From assembly GCA_947652605.1 (NCBI GenBank), contig OX393576.1:15898575-15962574 (forward strand): a stretch of 64,000 nt of DNA. The letters are read 5' to 3'. Shown here piece by piece: positions 10,913 to 22,938 of the stretch; within the stretch, counting starts at the first letter, position 1, and every line of letters begins with the position of its first letter. The translations under genes and the position numbers were made by a program. The notes below the pieces were generated by a model. The model saw only the letters and a list, made by a program, of their open reading frames with translations, was not told the DNA's origin and ran no database searches. The stretch is from Elmis aenea. Its lineage: Eukaryota > Arthropoda > Insecta > Coleoptera > Elmidae.

Positions 10913-10960
10913 CGCCTAAAAGTTACTGCGTTGTCTCATCCGTCGAGTAACTTTTAGGCG
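10913..10960. repeat. Conserved internal hairpin of element A
   Basis: CGCCTAAAAGTTACT (10913-10927) pairs perfectly with AGTAACTTTTAGGCG (10946-10960) around an 18-base loop. The second copy has the same hairpin at about 58971-59015 with two changed bases in the stem. Confidence 0.75.
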
Positions 10961-11261
10961 ATCTCTAAAATAGGAACAAAAAAGTACCTATATTATTTTG
11001 TTCTAAATTTAGTTGGCTATTGGTGGATGCAATACAATTTGACGTTAGAATCGTGGTTAATTGTGGATTTCCTGAATTTTTTTTTGTATACACTTGGGGT
11101 CAAAAGTAACAAAGTGTTACAACCAACCCCAATTAATGTTTTCACTTGCAAATGTTCACTCTTAGCACATAATTGGTGGCTTTCTTCGTAGATGAGAATA
11201 TACAAGAGTTGTCGGAATAATTTTCCAGTTTGTTGTATCTTTTTGATTCACATTTTTAAAT

Positions 11262-11698
11262 ATGTAGGTACTTATAATCTTGGCAAACCTGGTAACTGCA
11301 GTCCCAAATTATTAAATTATAAAACTCAGTATATAATATCGGTTTAATGATGGAAATGTATGTAAAGCTAAATCATTTCTTAAAAAGCATTTTAAATTAT
11401 AAAACCTATGTAAATTGGTAAGATCTGGTACTTTTGGTTTTCCTACCAGCCGCCATTGTTTTTATTCTATTACATTAATATTTATAACTTAATATAAACA
11501 AAGCTTTAACCAACCCAACTTAACCTGACCCTCTTTTACTGATTTAATGAATGACGGTCAGTTTAAAGAGCGGTTAGATTTTTTAAAAATAAAACAAACA
11601 GTTATTATGATCCAGTATAAATTTAATAATTTGGGACCGCCCTTACCTGGTATGCCATACTGTTCACTTATCATTTTGTATTGTACCGAAGATTTTTT
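11262..11698. mobile_element. Insert within element A copy 1
   Basis: Absent from the collinear second copy, where CACATTTTT-GAATA runs straight on into TTTTTTCATTTTGC. TTTTTAAAT borders both sides (11253-11261 and 11699-11707) and may be the target duplication. Inverted repeats GGCAAACCTGGTAA...CCCAAATTATTAAAT lie at 11282-11319 and 11619-11656. Class unknown. Confidence 0.5.
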
Positions 11699-12197
11699 TT
11701 TTTAAATTTTTTCATTTTGCTAATGTGTATTTTTGAATAAAATATTAATTTTGTTGGTGAATACTAATATATTTACCCACTACTTATGAGCTGTGTAAAT
11801 TATTTTGCCGTTACAACTTACCCCAATCATTGTTACTTTTAGCCCCAACGTTAAGGTTTAAAGTAACAGCTGTCTTACTAAAGAAAATTTTTTTTTTCTA
11901 ACAGTTGCTTTACGAAACACACGAAATAAATATCTTGGAAGCAAGACAAATGTCCAATCTATCATTAAACCAATTTGGATGTAAAAAATTTGTAATAATC
12001 TATGAGAAATTAAATAAAAACAAAAAAATGTTACTTTTATCCCCGGTCTCCCCTAGTTGTTAAATGCAGAGGCGTAATTATAAATTTTTGAGATAAAAAT
12101 ATTACTTTATAATCAACTTTGCGCCCTTTATCAGAATTCAATGCTTATGTTTATGCTTATCCGAGTTCAATTTGCCAGTATTAAGTGGATTTTTTAA

Positions 12198-13079
12198 GCT
12201 GTATTCAGTTTGACTGTCGCACCACTATAACTTTTTAATTATTGAAAATAACACAACAAACCTTATATTTTTGGAAACGGCGACAAATTCTTTATTACTT
12301 AAATGATGTGCATTTTTTATATCTACGATGACGTATGTCAATTCCGCGATAGGCAATTGTTTTTTTTTTTTAATTACATAGTACACATTTTGTTGTTGAT
12401 TCGGATAGAGAATTTAATTCTGAATCCGACCGTGTATTAAACAGGTATGCTTACATAAGAAATTTTTCGAGAAAAATCAGTTTAATCAAATCATAGCAAA
12501 CAGTAAGTATAAATGGAAATGTATTAAAAATTAATTTTTAATAAAATTAAAAACAAATAATAAACGTCGACATAAAAAAGTAGGCTTTAATGTATTCACA
12601 TTCCAAACACAGTTGTCCTCTATTTGTAACTGCTTGATTGAAATTAGAGTCTAATTTTTTTAAGTCAACGTTTATTATTTGTTTTTATGTTTATTAAATT
12701 TTTAATACATTTGCATTGATAGTTATAGTAGGTATAATTTTTAAGATTTGATCGTTTTTTGTTACGTTAAATAGACTGCTATGATGTGAATAAACTTTGA
12801 ACTGATTTTTCTCGAAAAATTTCTTATGTAAGCATACTTTTTTAATACATGGTCAGATTCAGAATTAAATTCTCTATCCGAATCAACAAAAAATGTGTAT
12901 TATGTAATTTAAAAAAAAAAACCGTTGCCTCTCGCGGATTTGACTTACGTCATCGTAGAGATAACAAATGCACATCATTTAATAGAGAATCTGTCGCCGT
13001 TTCCAAAAATATAAGGTTTGTTGGGATTATTTTCAATAATAAAAAAGTTATAGGGGTGCGACAGTCAAACTGAATCAGC
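12198..13079. mobile_element. Large foldback element
   Basis: GCTGTATTCAGTTTGACTGT at the left pairs with ACAGTCAAACTGAATCAGC at the right, and the two halves are inverted copies over nearly their full length. They share AACCTTATATTTTTGGAAAC and its inverse, and TTTCTTATGTAAGCATAC and its inverse. Frames at 12849-13073 and 12950-13180 are by-products of the palindrome and not genes. A diverged arm of the family lies at 1-230. Confidence 0.75.
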
Positions 13080-13750
13080 CGGTATAGTAAAAAAATATTG
13101 TAAATGTAGCCTACAATTTTATTTTTAATTGCAAAATATAGCTTTTTAAACGTACTGTACGTGCTAGTAAGATATGGCACGTTTTTGATTATAAACGATT
13201 TAAAACAATCAACATGTCACTCAAAACAGGTGCCGTGCCTCAAACCAATAAATCAACGAAAATAACTAATGAATCCAAAAATATCTCATAATCATCCGTT
13301 CAAGCATATATCACTCAGAAAGCAAGGCCTAAAATCCTATAAAAGCCTCGGTATAATGGCCGATGGAATACTATGTAGCTTGAAAGGGTGCGAAAAACAT
13401 CAAGAACTTTGCAAACAACAGAGATGGACTTATGCAAGGGCGCATGCTCACGGAGAGGATCGGCTATTAGTCTAGCGCTTGCTGCCTGGAACATTTGCAA
13501 AGTGTGCCTTGAAAACAGCGCAGGCGCCCGATAGTTTACGTGAGAGCTTTTCTTAGCGGGCGTAACCACTCTGAAATAAGCTACGGCTGGCTGCCATGGC
13601 TGCTAACAGCGCATAACGAGTTTAGATAGTGAGTGATAGGTTTAAATTAAATAGTGCCAATTTGCATCTGAAATCTTTGTTTGATGGATTTTTTGTGATA
13701 ATACCTCAGCTCAAGCTCGGAACTAAGGCGGCCCTGGAGTTTTGTAAGTG
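13080..13750. other. GC-richer stretch with a possible hAT-type right end
   Basis: 13330-13740 is markedly richer in G and C than its surroundings. TAAGGCGGCCCTG (ending 13736) resembles the inverse of a hAT terminus (CAGGGCCGCC). No left terminus or target duplication was found. A TATAAAAG word at 13337 and a GTAAGT word at 13743 could be read as promoter and splice donor, but no coding frame supports that. Confidence 0.35.
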
Positions 13751-14607
13751 ATTTTTTATTTTCTTACGATTGTTTTAAATACATACCTATATGAAACTTA
13801 AAAAATGTTTGTCTTATACGAACAATATCAGCATGCATTTAATTGCCCTTGTTAATTAAATGAATCGTACGTAAAACATACTAATTCGCATCATTACTTT
13901 TATGACACAATTAATCTTAATTACTATGTGAAAACTGTATTTAATGCGTTTTTTTGTATGCGTTTTTTTTTTTAAATTAGCTTTAAATTTGACAATTTTT
14001 TTAAAACCGGTAGGTACACCCTATTTTGATTTTTGAATGTTTACATTTTTGGTTCTGTAGAGTGCTATGCCGATTGGTTTTTATATTCTTTCCAGTTATC
14101 TTAATGACGTATTACGTTATTAGGAATATTTTGGTCATGTGTTTTATCAATCTACAGATTTATTATAAAATAATAGCGTTTCTGTAATTCTTATTTTACT
14201 TAAATGTATACAGCTTTGAACGAATATACATACTGCTATTTTTAAATATTTTAATGCATTTAAAAAGCTCACATGCCCTTGATTTGTTGTTTAATCTGTT
14301 CTTTTGGTGGCAGTAAATAATGTAAGAATTTGATTGTAAAAACACACCATCGAAATTTTCTCGTGCCATTCATCCCAATAATATTAAAATTGTCTTATTG
14401 TCTAATATATAAACTTTATTGTCAATGTATATTTCTTATTATATATTTAAATATTTTAATATGTAATATAACACCTCGACAACACCAAATATATTAATAA
14501 TATTGTGTTGAATTCAATAATTTCTTTCTTAAATTCTACTGTTCTTTATTAATGAAGTTGTAAACTGTACCGAAGTGAAAATCGTAAATAAGTGATTTGT
14601 AGTTGAA
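13751..14607. other. AT-rich spacer, nothing recognised
   Basis: No supported gene or repeat boundary. Confidence 0.5.
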
Positions 14608-15031
14608 TATAATAGTTATTTATGTATCAAGGCCAAAAAGTGTAACTTTTTCGGCCGCGTCTGGTTTGCTGGCCGATACGTAGTCGAGGCCAGCAAACAG
14701 GCAAGGCCGAAAAAGTACGTTTTGGCCGAGGTGCATATTACATTTTTTGTGCGATAGAATTAAAAACAATTTAAATTTTTAGTATTTTTCAAAAATATGG
14801 GTTAGAAACTAGGTGACATTCTGTCACTGACAGATGAGGGCGTATGCTGTTAGCTTTAATGCAAATTTACGCTGTAGCGGCCGAAAAAGTTACTTTTCAG
14901 GCCGTTGCTAAGGGTAACGGCCTGAAAAGTTACTTTTTAGGCCGTTGCTAAGGATGACGCCGGTAATGCAGTACTTTATGGCTGCTAAGGCGTCCGTCAA
15001 ACAGCTGTTTCTAGTACGATCGCACAAAAAA
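14608..15031. repeat. GC-rich interspersed repeat, copy 1
   Basis: Begins ATAATAGTTATTTATGTATC and ends GTACGATCGCACAAAAAA. It matches 33713-34055 throughout. Internal inverted words include GGCCGTTGCTAAGG with AACGGCC, and TTTTTTGTGCGAT with ATCGCACAAAAAA. This copy has about 75 extra bases after GGCCAAAAAGT (14642-14717), made of inverted GGCCGAAAAAGT and TTTGCTGGCC words. No coding; class unknown. Confidence 0.7.
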
Positions 15032-16049
15032 TTCTATACCTACTTTAGTCAAATAAAAAAAAATTACATACAGCTCTGTTCAGTTTTTAATGCAAGGTTT
15101 TTATTTAAATGTGATTAAAGTATGTATAGGTATATTGTTCCCAAATGATTCTTTTTTGATTTCCTAACAAATTTTGTTTTTAATTTGTTGGATTTGGTAA
15201 TTTATTACTGTTTTATATTTTAGTAAGTATCGAATTAAATAACCAAAGACATGATTAAATATTTAGATTTTAAAAAACGTTTCTCAATTACCGCATTTAT
15301 GTTTTTCAGCTTAAACGGGTTAAATAAAAATTCCTAACAAATTCTAATGTGGTTTTTAATTGGATCAAAAATTTAATAAATACATTTCGATATGCAGTAC
15401 ATAAAATTTTTGTGTATTGTACTGTAAAAAACTTAAGTGCACTAGTGTGAAATAAATACATTTTATGTGAAAATAAAAATAGCTGTAACTATATTTTATT
15501 CATTCTTAAGTATTATGTATATCGTAAAGGAGAACATATGTTAGTTTTAAATCAGTTATAAACGTTAATAATTACATTTTAAATAGCTTAATGCCTTACC
15601 GTAGGTAGGTATTTATATGTGCGGTATAAACTGTTTATGGAATTAATTTATGTGTCGCTGTAATGCGTTTATATGCTGTGGATATTTTTTTTACAAATTA
15701 AGTGGCAAATACAAACACAGAATACAGAATTACATTCGTCTCCAGTAACTTGTAATGAGTTATCAAACGTATTTATAATTCGAGTAGGCCATGGAACTCT
15801 TAACCTATATTACAAACATAAAAACAAATTAAAAAACGGGAAATTTTACGAAGAAAATTGGGTATAAAAATGAGGAAAAAAATTGTATTTTATGTAGTTT
15901 TCTTAAAGTAATTTCAATTAAATTGTAGTTAATAATTTACAAAAGATTTAATCTAACGGTATTTTGCGTTAGCATTTAATTTTTGCTTTAGAATATAGGT
16001 AAGATAACGATATTTTATTTGGTCAACTATTGGTTTTTCGAAAACAGTT
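15032..16049. other. AT-rich spacer, nothing recognised
   Basis: The longest frame (15673-15867, 64 residues) has no family resemblance and ordinary AT-rich composition. Confidence 0.45.
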
Positions 16050-16059
16050 AAAAATTCCT

Positions 16060-16195
16060 TTTTTTTTCAAAGGATCTCTTGTTGAGAAGGAGACAAGAGT
16101 CTGAAACTTGTATTGCATTTATCAAGAAAACCTTCCAAAAAAAATTGATAATTTTTAATTAAGCTTATTTATATTAACATATAAATAACATAAAA
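16060..16195 (+). repeat. Small repeat with GAGTCT-GAAA motif, copy 1
   Basis: GACAAGAGTCTGAAACTTG followed by TATTGCATT and ending in TTATTTATATTAA matches the minus strand of 41530-41650, which reads GATTAGAGTCTTGAAATTGG, then TATTGCATT and TTTATTTATATTA. The order and spacing agree, so the two are copies of one element. Confidence 0.5.
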
Positions 16196-16798
16196 TAGAA
16201 CAATCTATATCAAGTAATAGTTATGAAGAATATTTAGGGCCGGCCATACGAAGCGCGGGGCTTTACGCAAGGAGAAATAACCGGCCCCCTGAAAAATTTA
16301 GATGAAAACCAAGCTTTATTTGTATGATATTGTCATGCATATATTCTATTTTGTAAATTGTTAAACAAACATAACAAATTTGACAATCTGACTATGAAAA
16401 AATAAAGCTACACAACCCAATTTTTATATAAACTTAATACAAACTCGATTAAAATTAATCTTCCTAGCTGTTGCTTTCCCAAAATCTTCTAAAAATTGTC
16501 GAATTCCATTTCTCTTATGAATTTTTTTTCGATTGATATAATTACCAGTGAATTTGAGCTTTCGCTGGTATAGGATAATTTAAGAAAAAACCATTTAGGC
16601 AAACACAACGAGTTTCACTATTATACTGATGATGATTGCATCAAAAATTATATAAACGTCCCAAAAGAATACAGAAATTATTTAGTATTTATCATATTTT
16701 TATAAACAAAGGACGAGCGCTTTTCGTTAATTACAGTGCTGCGTCAAATTTAGCGAATAGGCGATAATATTTAATAAATAGTCTATATTAATGGTATA

Positions 16799-17196
16799 CA
16801 GGGCGTCCCAGATTACATTTCCAGCATGGGGATCTCGCATATTATAAGAGATACAGGTTTGTTTAAAGTAGAAGAATTATGCTACAGACGATAACTCATA
16901 GGCTTAAAAAAATTGAATCTTCTCCTAACTATGTGGGTACCAAGCTGTTTAATACACTGCCCAATAAATTCACTAAGCTAGATCTTTTAGCATTTAAAAA
17001 AGAAGTAAAAAAACTGCTGATTTCGAAGGCTTACTACAACATTAAAGAATTCTTGTGTGATAATCTAATTCAGAAAAGGAAATGTTACATTTAAATGTCC
17101 TATGTTGTCTTTCTTGTTCGTTGGGTACTTTTGTACTTAATGTTGTGTTTATTGACATGTTTTATACCATTTATGTATGGTCAAAAAGACAAATAA

Positions 17197-17239
<43 letters not shown>

Positions 17240-17902
17240 CCAAGTGTCAGAAGAGCTACAATCAATTTTTAAAAGTACAAAATTCCTAGTACTTCAGGAG
17301 TTATAGCAAAAAATTGATAATTTTGTTTTTTTTTCTCCCATAACTTTTTTATTTTATTTATTAGATCAATTTTATTAGCATAAAGGTACTAAAGGTACTT
17401 TTTAATGGAGAATATGACAGCTATTTTAGATTTTTTTTTACCACTTACTTACCATTTTCGAGATACAATCCCTAATTTGTTTTTTTTTATGGGCTGCGAA
17501 GTTGGCTATGGAATAGTTAAATGTGCTTTTTTTCTCTTTAAAATGAGATATTACTTGCTATATCTATTTTTTTAAATAAGTCACAAAATGAAGATGGAAA
17601 TTAAGTGATGTGTAAAATACGATTTTTATACCTATCTCAAAAAAGGTAAGTGATAAAAAAAATCTAAAATAGTGGTTACATTCTACATAACAAAATACCT
17701 CAAGAAGGTACAAATAAAATTCTTCTAATGATTAAGACAAAAAAGTTTTTGCTATAACATCCGATGTACGAGAAATTTTGTACTTTTAAAAATTGATTGT
17801 GGCTCCTCTCATACTAAGGAATAATTCATCTAATTTAAGCAAACCTGTATCTCTTATAATAAGCGAGATCCCCATGCTGTTTATGTAATCTGGGACACCC
17901 TG
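16799..17902. mobile_element. TA-flanked foldback element
   Basis: CAGGGCGTCCCAGATTACAT (16799) pairs with its inverse ending CCCTG at 17902, and TA flanks both. Arms of about 400 bp are inverted copies. Just inside each end is GCATGGGGATCTCGC followed by a TATTATAAGAG-like block, shared with the families at 33216 and 59945. The left arm is interrupted by a retrotransposon tail (16881-17237). The right arm gives the uninterrupted version. Confidence 0.8.
16881..17237 (+). mobile_element. 5'-truncated non-LTR retrotransposon 3' end
   Basis: The frame from 16879 to 17094 reads SSPNYVGTKLFNTLPNK, then FKKEVKKLLISKAYYNIKEF, before TAA. This is the pattern of the last 60 residues of ORF2 in CR1/I-like non-LTR elements, beyond the reverse transcriptase domain. 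About 100 bases of 3' UTR and an (ATT)n tail at 17197-17237 follow. The left break falls inside the arm of the surrounding foldback; the opposite arm shows the empty site. Only the tail was copied, as is usual for 5' truncation. Clade not assigned. Confidence 0.7.
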
Positions 17903-18033
17903 TATTTCAGCGCTAAACAACAACGTTTTAAGTGATATGATACAGAATTGTTTTGTTTTCCTATGCTACTAATGATTATTATTATATATTATTAATATAA
18001 TTATTTATTTATTCGCATTTTCCTCTTTATATT

Positions 18034-18259
18034 TTAACCCGTTAAGCACCAGCGTCCTATTAATAGGACAGCGTGGAATTTGTTTTTTTTCCAATTATTC
18101 AAATATCTCAGAATATGTTATAACTTGGAAAGTAAAATCTTTTAACCATCAACAATGTACTAAATATTTTTTTGGTACTTTTTTACTCGAAATTGAAAAA
18201 ATATATTTAAAAAAAATAATATTAAAATAACCAAAATAATTTGGTACTTAATGGGTTAA
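18034..18259. mobile_element. piggyBac-type mini element (226 bp with TTAA)
   Basis: TTAACCCGTTAAGCACC at the left and GGTACTTAATGGGTTAA at the right are inverse to each other apart from two bases, with TTAA on both sides: the piggyBac target and CCC terminus. A perfect palindrome GTCCTATTAATAGGAC lies just inside the left end. It is non-coding. Confidence 0.7.
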
Positions 18260-18323
18260 ACGTGGGACCCTACGCAGGGGAATCAAGCGGTAGAATACCC
18301 TTAAGGCCGGCCCTGAGTCTATT

Positions 18324-19264
18324 CGTTAAGCGGTGCAAAATATGCACCTCTCATTGCGCTATTTTTATAGCACTTAAAATATTAAAGTAAAACAAAATTA
18401 GCTGTTTTTTGAATTTTCATTATCTTTGGCATAGAAAAAAATAACAAGATTTTCTGAGTAACCCTGTGATATGTAAATATATTTTATCCCATTAATCTAC
18501 TTTTTGACCCTTATCCAAAAAATAAATTCTTACATTCCTCTTCGGAGATTTTCTTACAAATATGTTACGAAAGAAAATTGTATTCATTATCAACGAACGC
18601 ATATTTCGGAGACTATAAAATGATAAACAAACAAATAAATATAAAAAACACATAAATTTTATGATATACTTAAAAGTATAATATTTATTAGTTTCATTAG
18701 GAGTCGAATATCGAAAACAGATTCTTGTTTTATGTACAATTCGTAATATAATGGTGTGTCTAGGTGACACTCGATACAAGCTAGCATGGAATAGTTAAAT
18801 CCTTGCAATATTTATTTTGTAGGACGTGACAAGCAACATTTATTTTATGATCGTCACCAATCATTACAAGTTTTAAACCTGTCAACTAAGACACGAGACG
18901 ATTTTACGAGATAATATTTCGAACATGTACATACTTACAAATACGAATTTTGGTTAACATACTTAGAAATATTTAGAAAGCGTACAATCGGTAAAGTTAC
19001 AGTTAAAGCTAGAAAACTTTTAGATTTTAATTGCCTTCACCAACGGGCCGGCATAATTACCAGATTACATTAGACGCTTTAAATATACCTACCATAAATT
19101 AAGTTTTTGCAGTGAACGAAACAAGGTAAAACCTGTCTTTTTTACATCACATTGCCTAGGGCCCCGCAGGTAAATTTAACAATATACAGAGCTTAACAGA
19201 ATTTACGTAATATTAATTCCATGATTATTGGAAATTTACGTATAAAAAGCATATAGAATTGCGT
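18324..19264. other. AT-rich spacer, nothing recognised
   Basis: The frame at 18492-18779 (minus) is low-complexity and shows no domain. Confidence 0.45.
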
Positions 19265-19272
19265 ACCTATAC

Positions 19273-19852
19273 CATTGAATAAAAAGATAAAGGGAGGAGC
19301 GTTATAGCGATACTAAGGCGTCCAGGTTAGCCTCTCAATATGGCGGATGCATGTTTCCGCTTCTCAGTGGCGTATCTAACATTTTTAAATATGTATTGAT
19401 TAATGTAAATATTTGCTTTGTTTTGAATTGAGCCTGTTATTTACTTATTTATTTCTTGTTTCGTGGTTGAGGGAATTAAAAAAACAACAGCATTTTTCAA
19501 TATTTGGATTGTTTATTACGAGAGTTAAAAAATATGCTGTACACAAATGCACGCCACTGATATGACATACCAATTTGACAGACCACATCAAATTTTCAAT
19601 CAAATTTACACTACAAAATATTAATGTCTACTTACCTATGAAACGTAATCTTTTAATCTTCAACATTTTTTGACCTAGTAAAACTACAAGATCTGCAGCT
19701 AACCATTTTAGCACACAAAACCCTAAATTTCTTGACTGTTTGACCTGTCAAAACCGGCCGCCATCAGAGGCCATTTATGTCGTAATTTCCGTCGCCGCCC
19801 AAACGCTGTAGTATAGTATTAAAAGCTCCTTCCTTTATCTTTTTATTCAATG
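19273..19852. mobile_element. TIR element with 8-bp target duplication
   Basis: CATTGAATAAAAAGATAAAG (19273) pairs with its inverse ending at 19852, continuing to GGAGGAGC. Perfect 8-bp duplications ACCTATAC flank it at 19265-19272 and 19853-19860. Eight-base duplications fit hAT or P-type elements; the CATTGAATAAAA terminus is not a standard hAT one. The interior is GC-richer near both ends and non-coding. Confidence 0.75.
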
Positions 19853-19890
19853 ACCTATACATGATGTTGACCGAGAGCATCGTACATATA

Positions 19891-20678
19891 CAGCACCATT
19901 CAAAAAGTCTACAACAAATGGGGGAAAAAATATTATTAATTTCTCAAAAAATGTTATTCTTGATAAAAGTTGGTGCATGGTTTAAAACTTCAGTTGAGAT
20001 GAAACAAAGTTCAATAAAAAGTCATAGGACACTAGATTTTAGCGATTTTTGAAATATTCGCGAGAGTAAAGTGCCCCTATTTTAAGAGATTAAAAAAAAA
20101 TACGGGAAAAAGTTATTTAGAATCTAAAAATAGGGCTAGGTTAATATTTTGACGGTCAAATTCCAATTTAAATTTATTAAGAAATTTAATCTTTAAAAAG
20201 TCTGCAACAAATTTAATGTAAAAGCTTTATTATCGATTTTTCAGAAAACTTCATGTTATTGTGAGTAAATATTTAAATTGAAAATTCTTAAGGTAATTTA
20301 AAATTAATATAATAGGTCTAAGAACTGAGAAATCGATAATAAACAATTTTTCTGTTGTTGCATACTTTCTTGAATGTTGAAATATCTTAAAAAACTAAAT
20401 TTGGAATTTGACCGTCAAAATTAATATTTAGCCTTTTTTTAGATTCTAATTAACTTTTTTCCATATTTTTTTTTTTGTATCTTTTAAAATAGGGGCGCTT
20501 TACTCTCGCGAATACTTCAAACATCGCTAAAATCTAGTGTCCCATGACTTTTTATTAATTTTTTTTTATCTTAAAATTGGTTTTAGATCATGCACCAACT
20601 TTTGTCAAGAATAAAATTTTCTGAGAAATCAATAATAATTTTTTTTTCAATTTGTTGCAGGCTTTTTGAATGACGCTG
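19891..20678. mobile_element. TA-flanked foldback element (788 bp)
   Basis: CAGCACCATTCAAAAAGTCT (19891) pairs with its inverse AGGCTTTTTGAATGACGCTG (to 20678), and TA flanks both. The arms are inverted copies almost to the centre, with several mismatches. The small frame at 19861-20052 lies across the left end and is not a gene. Confidence 0.75.
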
Positions 20679-20680
20679 TA

Positions 20681-22506
20681 GAACTTTGCGATGCAAAATT
20701 AAATAGTTGCAAATATTGGCTCCCCTGATTATTTTAAGACAAAAGTGTAACTATAAAAATAGCTCAAAGTCAAAAATACGTAAGATTTTTCACTTACATT
20801 TTTAATTTGGCTAGCGTTTCCGCTTCCTTTGGAAAAAGTAAGTATTTTTTTCGTACATTTCATTTAAATAGTATCTATAAAGATGGGAATTTCAAAATCA
20901 TTTTGCTTTACAAAGTAACTATTTTTTTAAAGTTTTATGACATATTTGTAAACCAAATTTCGAAGCCAAGAGTTTAAAACTAATTTCAAGTGCATAAATG
21001 CAATTGTATCATTAACTCGGTTTTTATACCTATTAAATTAAATGGATAATGAAATGATAGAAAGGAACATTACTTAAAACAGAATAAATGGTAAAGAAAT
21101 AATAAAAAATTTGCCATCAACACACTTTTTTTTTTGTAACCTGGTACTCTTTATTCTTAAAATTAGTTGTTTTAATACATGAATAAAATTTTGAAATATG
21201 TGATAGTTAAATATTCGTTTACGGATTATCTGGGACAAGACAGTCAGGATATCCGAGTACTTTTTAAACACTGTCTTTGCTGTTTTTAGTTTCTAAACTA
21301 ATAAAATTGCAGGTGGTATTATTGTAATCCTTTTGGATGAAATTTGAAACACTTTTTTCAGATATAGGTACGTAGGTATTATCTACATGTTTTATTAAAC
21401 AATATAAAATGTGCCAATTTTTAACCAGTGTTGTTGTACTCGTGATAGTTAACGAATTATCTGTGTGGAAAATTAAAAATGGGAGGTATTTTATTATACT
21501 TATAATTCAAGATTGTTTGAAAAAATGCGTTTGAGGTTGGACTAACAATTAAAACTACCGATTTCTAAAAAAGGAAGCAGAGAATGGCACACGGTAAAAT
21601 TTTAATAATTAAGAAAGCCACAGATAAAAAGGAAGAACTCTCAAAACTGGTGTAGTTTTTATGAAAAAGAGATTTTTTGAGCTAATTTATTTATATTCAA
21701 AACGTTATTTAAAAAACTCATGCTACCTACTTATACTTTATACATATAAGCAAAACTTGGTTGTTTATTAGCGGAAGTTTTGACAATTATAGAAATCATA
21801 TGACTTTTTATTATTACTGCTACATTTATCTAGACATTCAGCAAAATAATTAGGTTTATAATAAAAATATTATATAATAAATGACGTAAAAGGTTTATTA
21901 TATTTAAAAATATGAAATAAAAAACCGAATGGGATTTAATATTTTAAATAATTTTTTTTAACGAATTTTTAGTTTTCAAACGATCCTTATTTGACGTAAC
22001 TTATAAACAGTTGGAAATCTGGCAGTGTTTCTCAAGAAAACGTTTATTTTGCGTATTGTTTATGTGGCTCGTTCAGCAGTTAACGTCATCAATCAATTTA
22101 AGTAGATGACGTTATTTATAAACATCAAAGTAACAAACGTTTGCTTTCAATAAAGCATCATATACCGATTTATAATTATGTGTAAAATTTTGTCAAGTGT
22201 GGTAACATGGCATGTAATTTAAATTAAAGGAAAAAAAGATTATAGCTTTGCTGTAAATTGAGCGATAGGGGCCGTGTATTGTAATGATAAAATATTATTT
22301 GTTGGCAGTAATTACCAATAGAGTCTTAATTGTAATTAATCGTGAAACATCTGGTTGAGAAGGGAAAGTCGTCAATATTTTTATATACTTACTCTTGATA
22401 TATAACAACATTAATCAGTTATAGAGTGTATAATGAAGGTGATTGGATTGATTATAGTTAAAAACTTGCAACAGTATGTTGTAAAATATTTAACTCTGTG
22501 TTATAA
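20681..22506. other. AT-rich spacer, nothing recognised
   Basis: About 1.8 kb without a supported gene or element boundary. Confidence 0.5.
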
Positions 22507-22938
22507 GTAGTATATAACATAACAAAAGTTGTAAGAAGCATATTACGCACAAGTGGAAAAGTTGGTCACGGGGCCGCGTAGCGGCGAGTGCGTATTTCCA
22601 CGAGTGCGTAATTGCTTTACAACTCGTGTTTTGTAGCATACTTTTTCTACGATCACATAATACTTACGATTATAAAGGCTTTTTGGCTAATATACACTTG
22701 TAATTACGTTTTCTTGTCTACTTCAACATGTCTTCACAAGTGTGCTTTTTGCTTACCGTGCCTAAGGACTCACTTACTATGCATGCAGGATGGGTTTGAC
22801 GAGAACCTACTTGGATTATTTCTAAAAAAAAAAAAAAAAAACCATGCTTATTGCTTACCGTGCGTAAAGGTCCACTTACTATGCATGCAGGCTCTACAAT
22901 AATAGTCATTTCCTCTAGTGGTCGTACAAAAAAGCTAT
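22507..22938. repeat. Repeat family 'G', copy 1
   Basis: Collinear with 56409-56818. Shared in order: AACATAACAA, GTTGTAAGAAGCATATTACG, AACTCGTGTT, ACTTTTTCTACGATCACATA, two copies of a GCTTACCGTGC...CTATGCATGCAGG module about 115 bp apart, and GTGGTCGTA near the right end. The segment from CTTTTTCTACGATCAC to GTGGTCGTAGAAAAAG forms an inverted pair in the other copy. Non-coding; ends and class uncertain. Confidence 0.65.

Larger units (their letters stand above)
10731..12053. mobile_element. TA-flanked element 'A', copy 1
   Basis: Inverted ends GGGGAGACCGGGGATAAAAG (10731) and its inverse (to 12053) run for about 27 bp and are flanked by TA. The element is built from repeats of GTAACA and TTACTTTT words and contains a strong hairpin at 10913-10960. 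A second copy at 58792-61345 is collinear. Relative to that copy, this one carries an extra insert of about 440 bp (11262-11698). No coding frame is shared convincingly between the copies. TA flanks suggest a Tc1/mariner-like target, but the termini are unlike the CAGGGTG group, so I leave it unclassified. Confidence 0.75.
16235..18315. mobile_element. hAT-type element hosting two other elements
   Basis: Ends TAGGGCCGGCC (16235) and GGCCGGCCCTG (to 18315) are an inverted pair of hAT type; the first base has mutated from C to T. Flanking 8-mers AGAATATT and AGTCTATT agree at six of eight positions, a decayed target duplication. Most of the interior consists of a foldback (16799-17902) and a piggyBac-type mini element (18034-18259). 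No transposase is seen. Confidence 0.6.

Noticed and set aside
11500..11580. Similarity of AAAGCTTTAACCAAC...GACCCTCTTT to the hAT mini element near 52140-52185
   Set aside because: The match is short and interrupted; it may be a fragment of the same family, but termini and duplication are missing.
12849..13180. Overlapping frames on both strands
   Set aside because: They fall in the right arm of the foldback 12198-13079 and its edge; the palindrome and not selection explains them.
13337..13750. TATAAAAG word followed by GC-rich DNA and a GTAAGT donor, suggesting a promoter and first exon
   Set aside because: No coding frame supports it, and the GGCGGCCCTG end looks like a hAT terminus.
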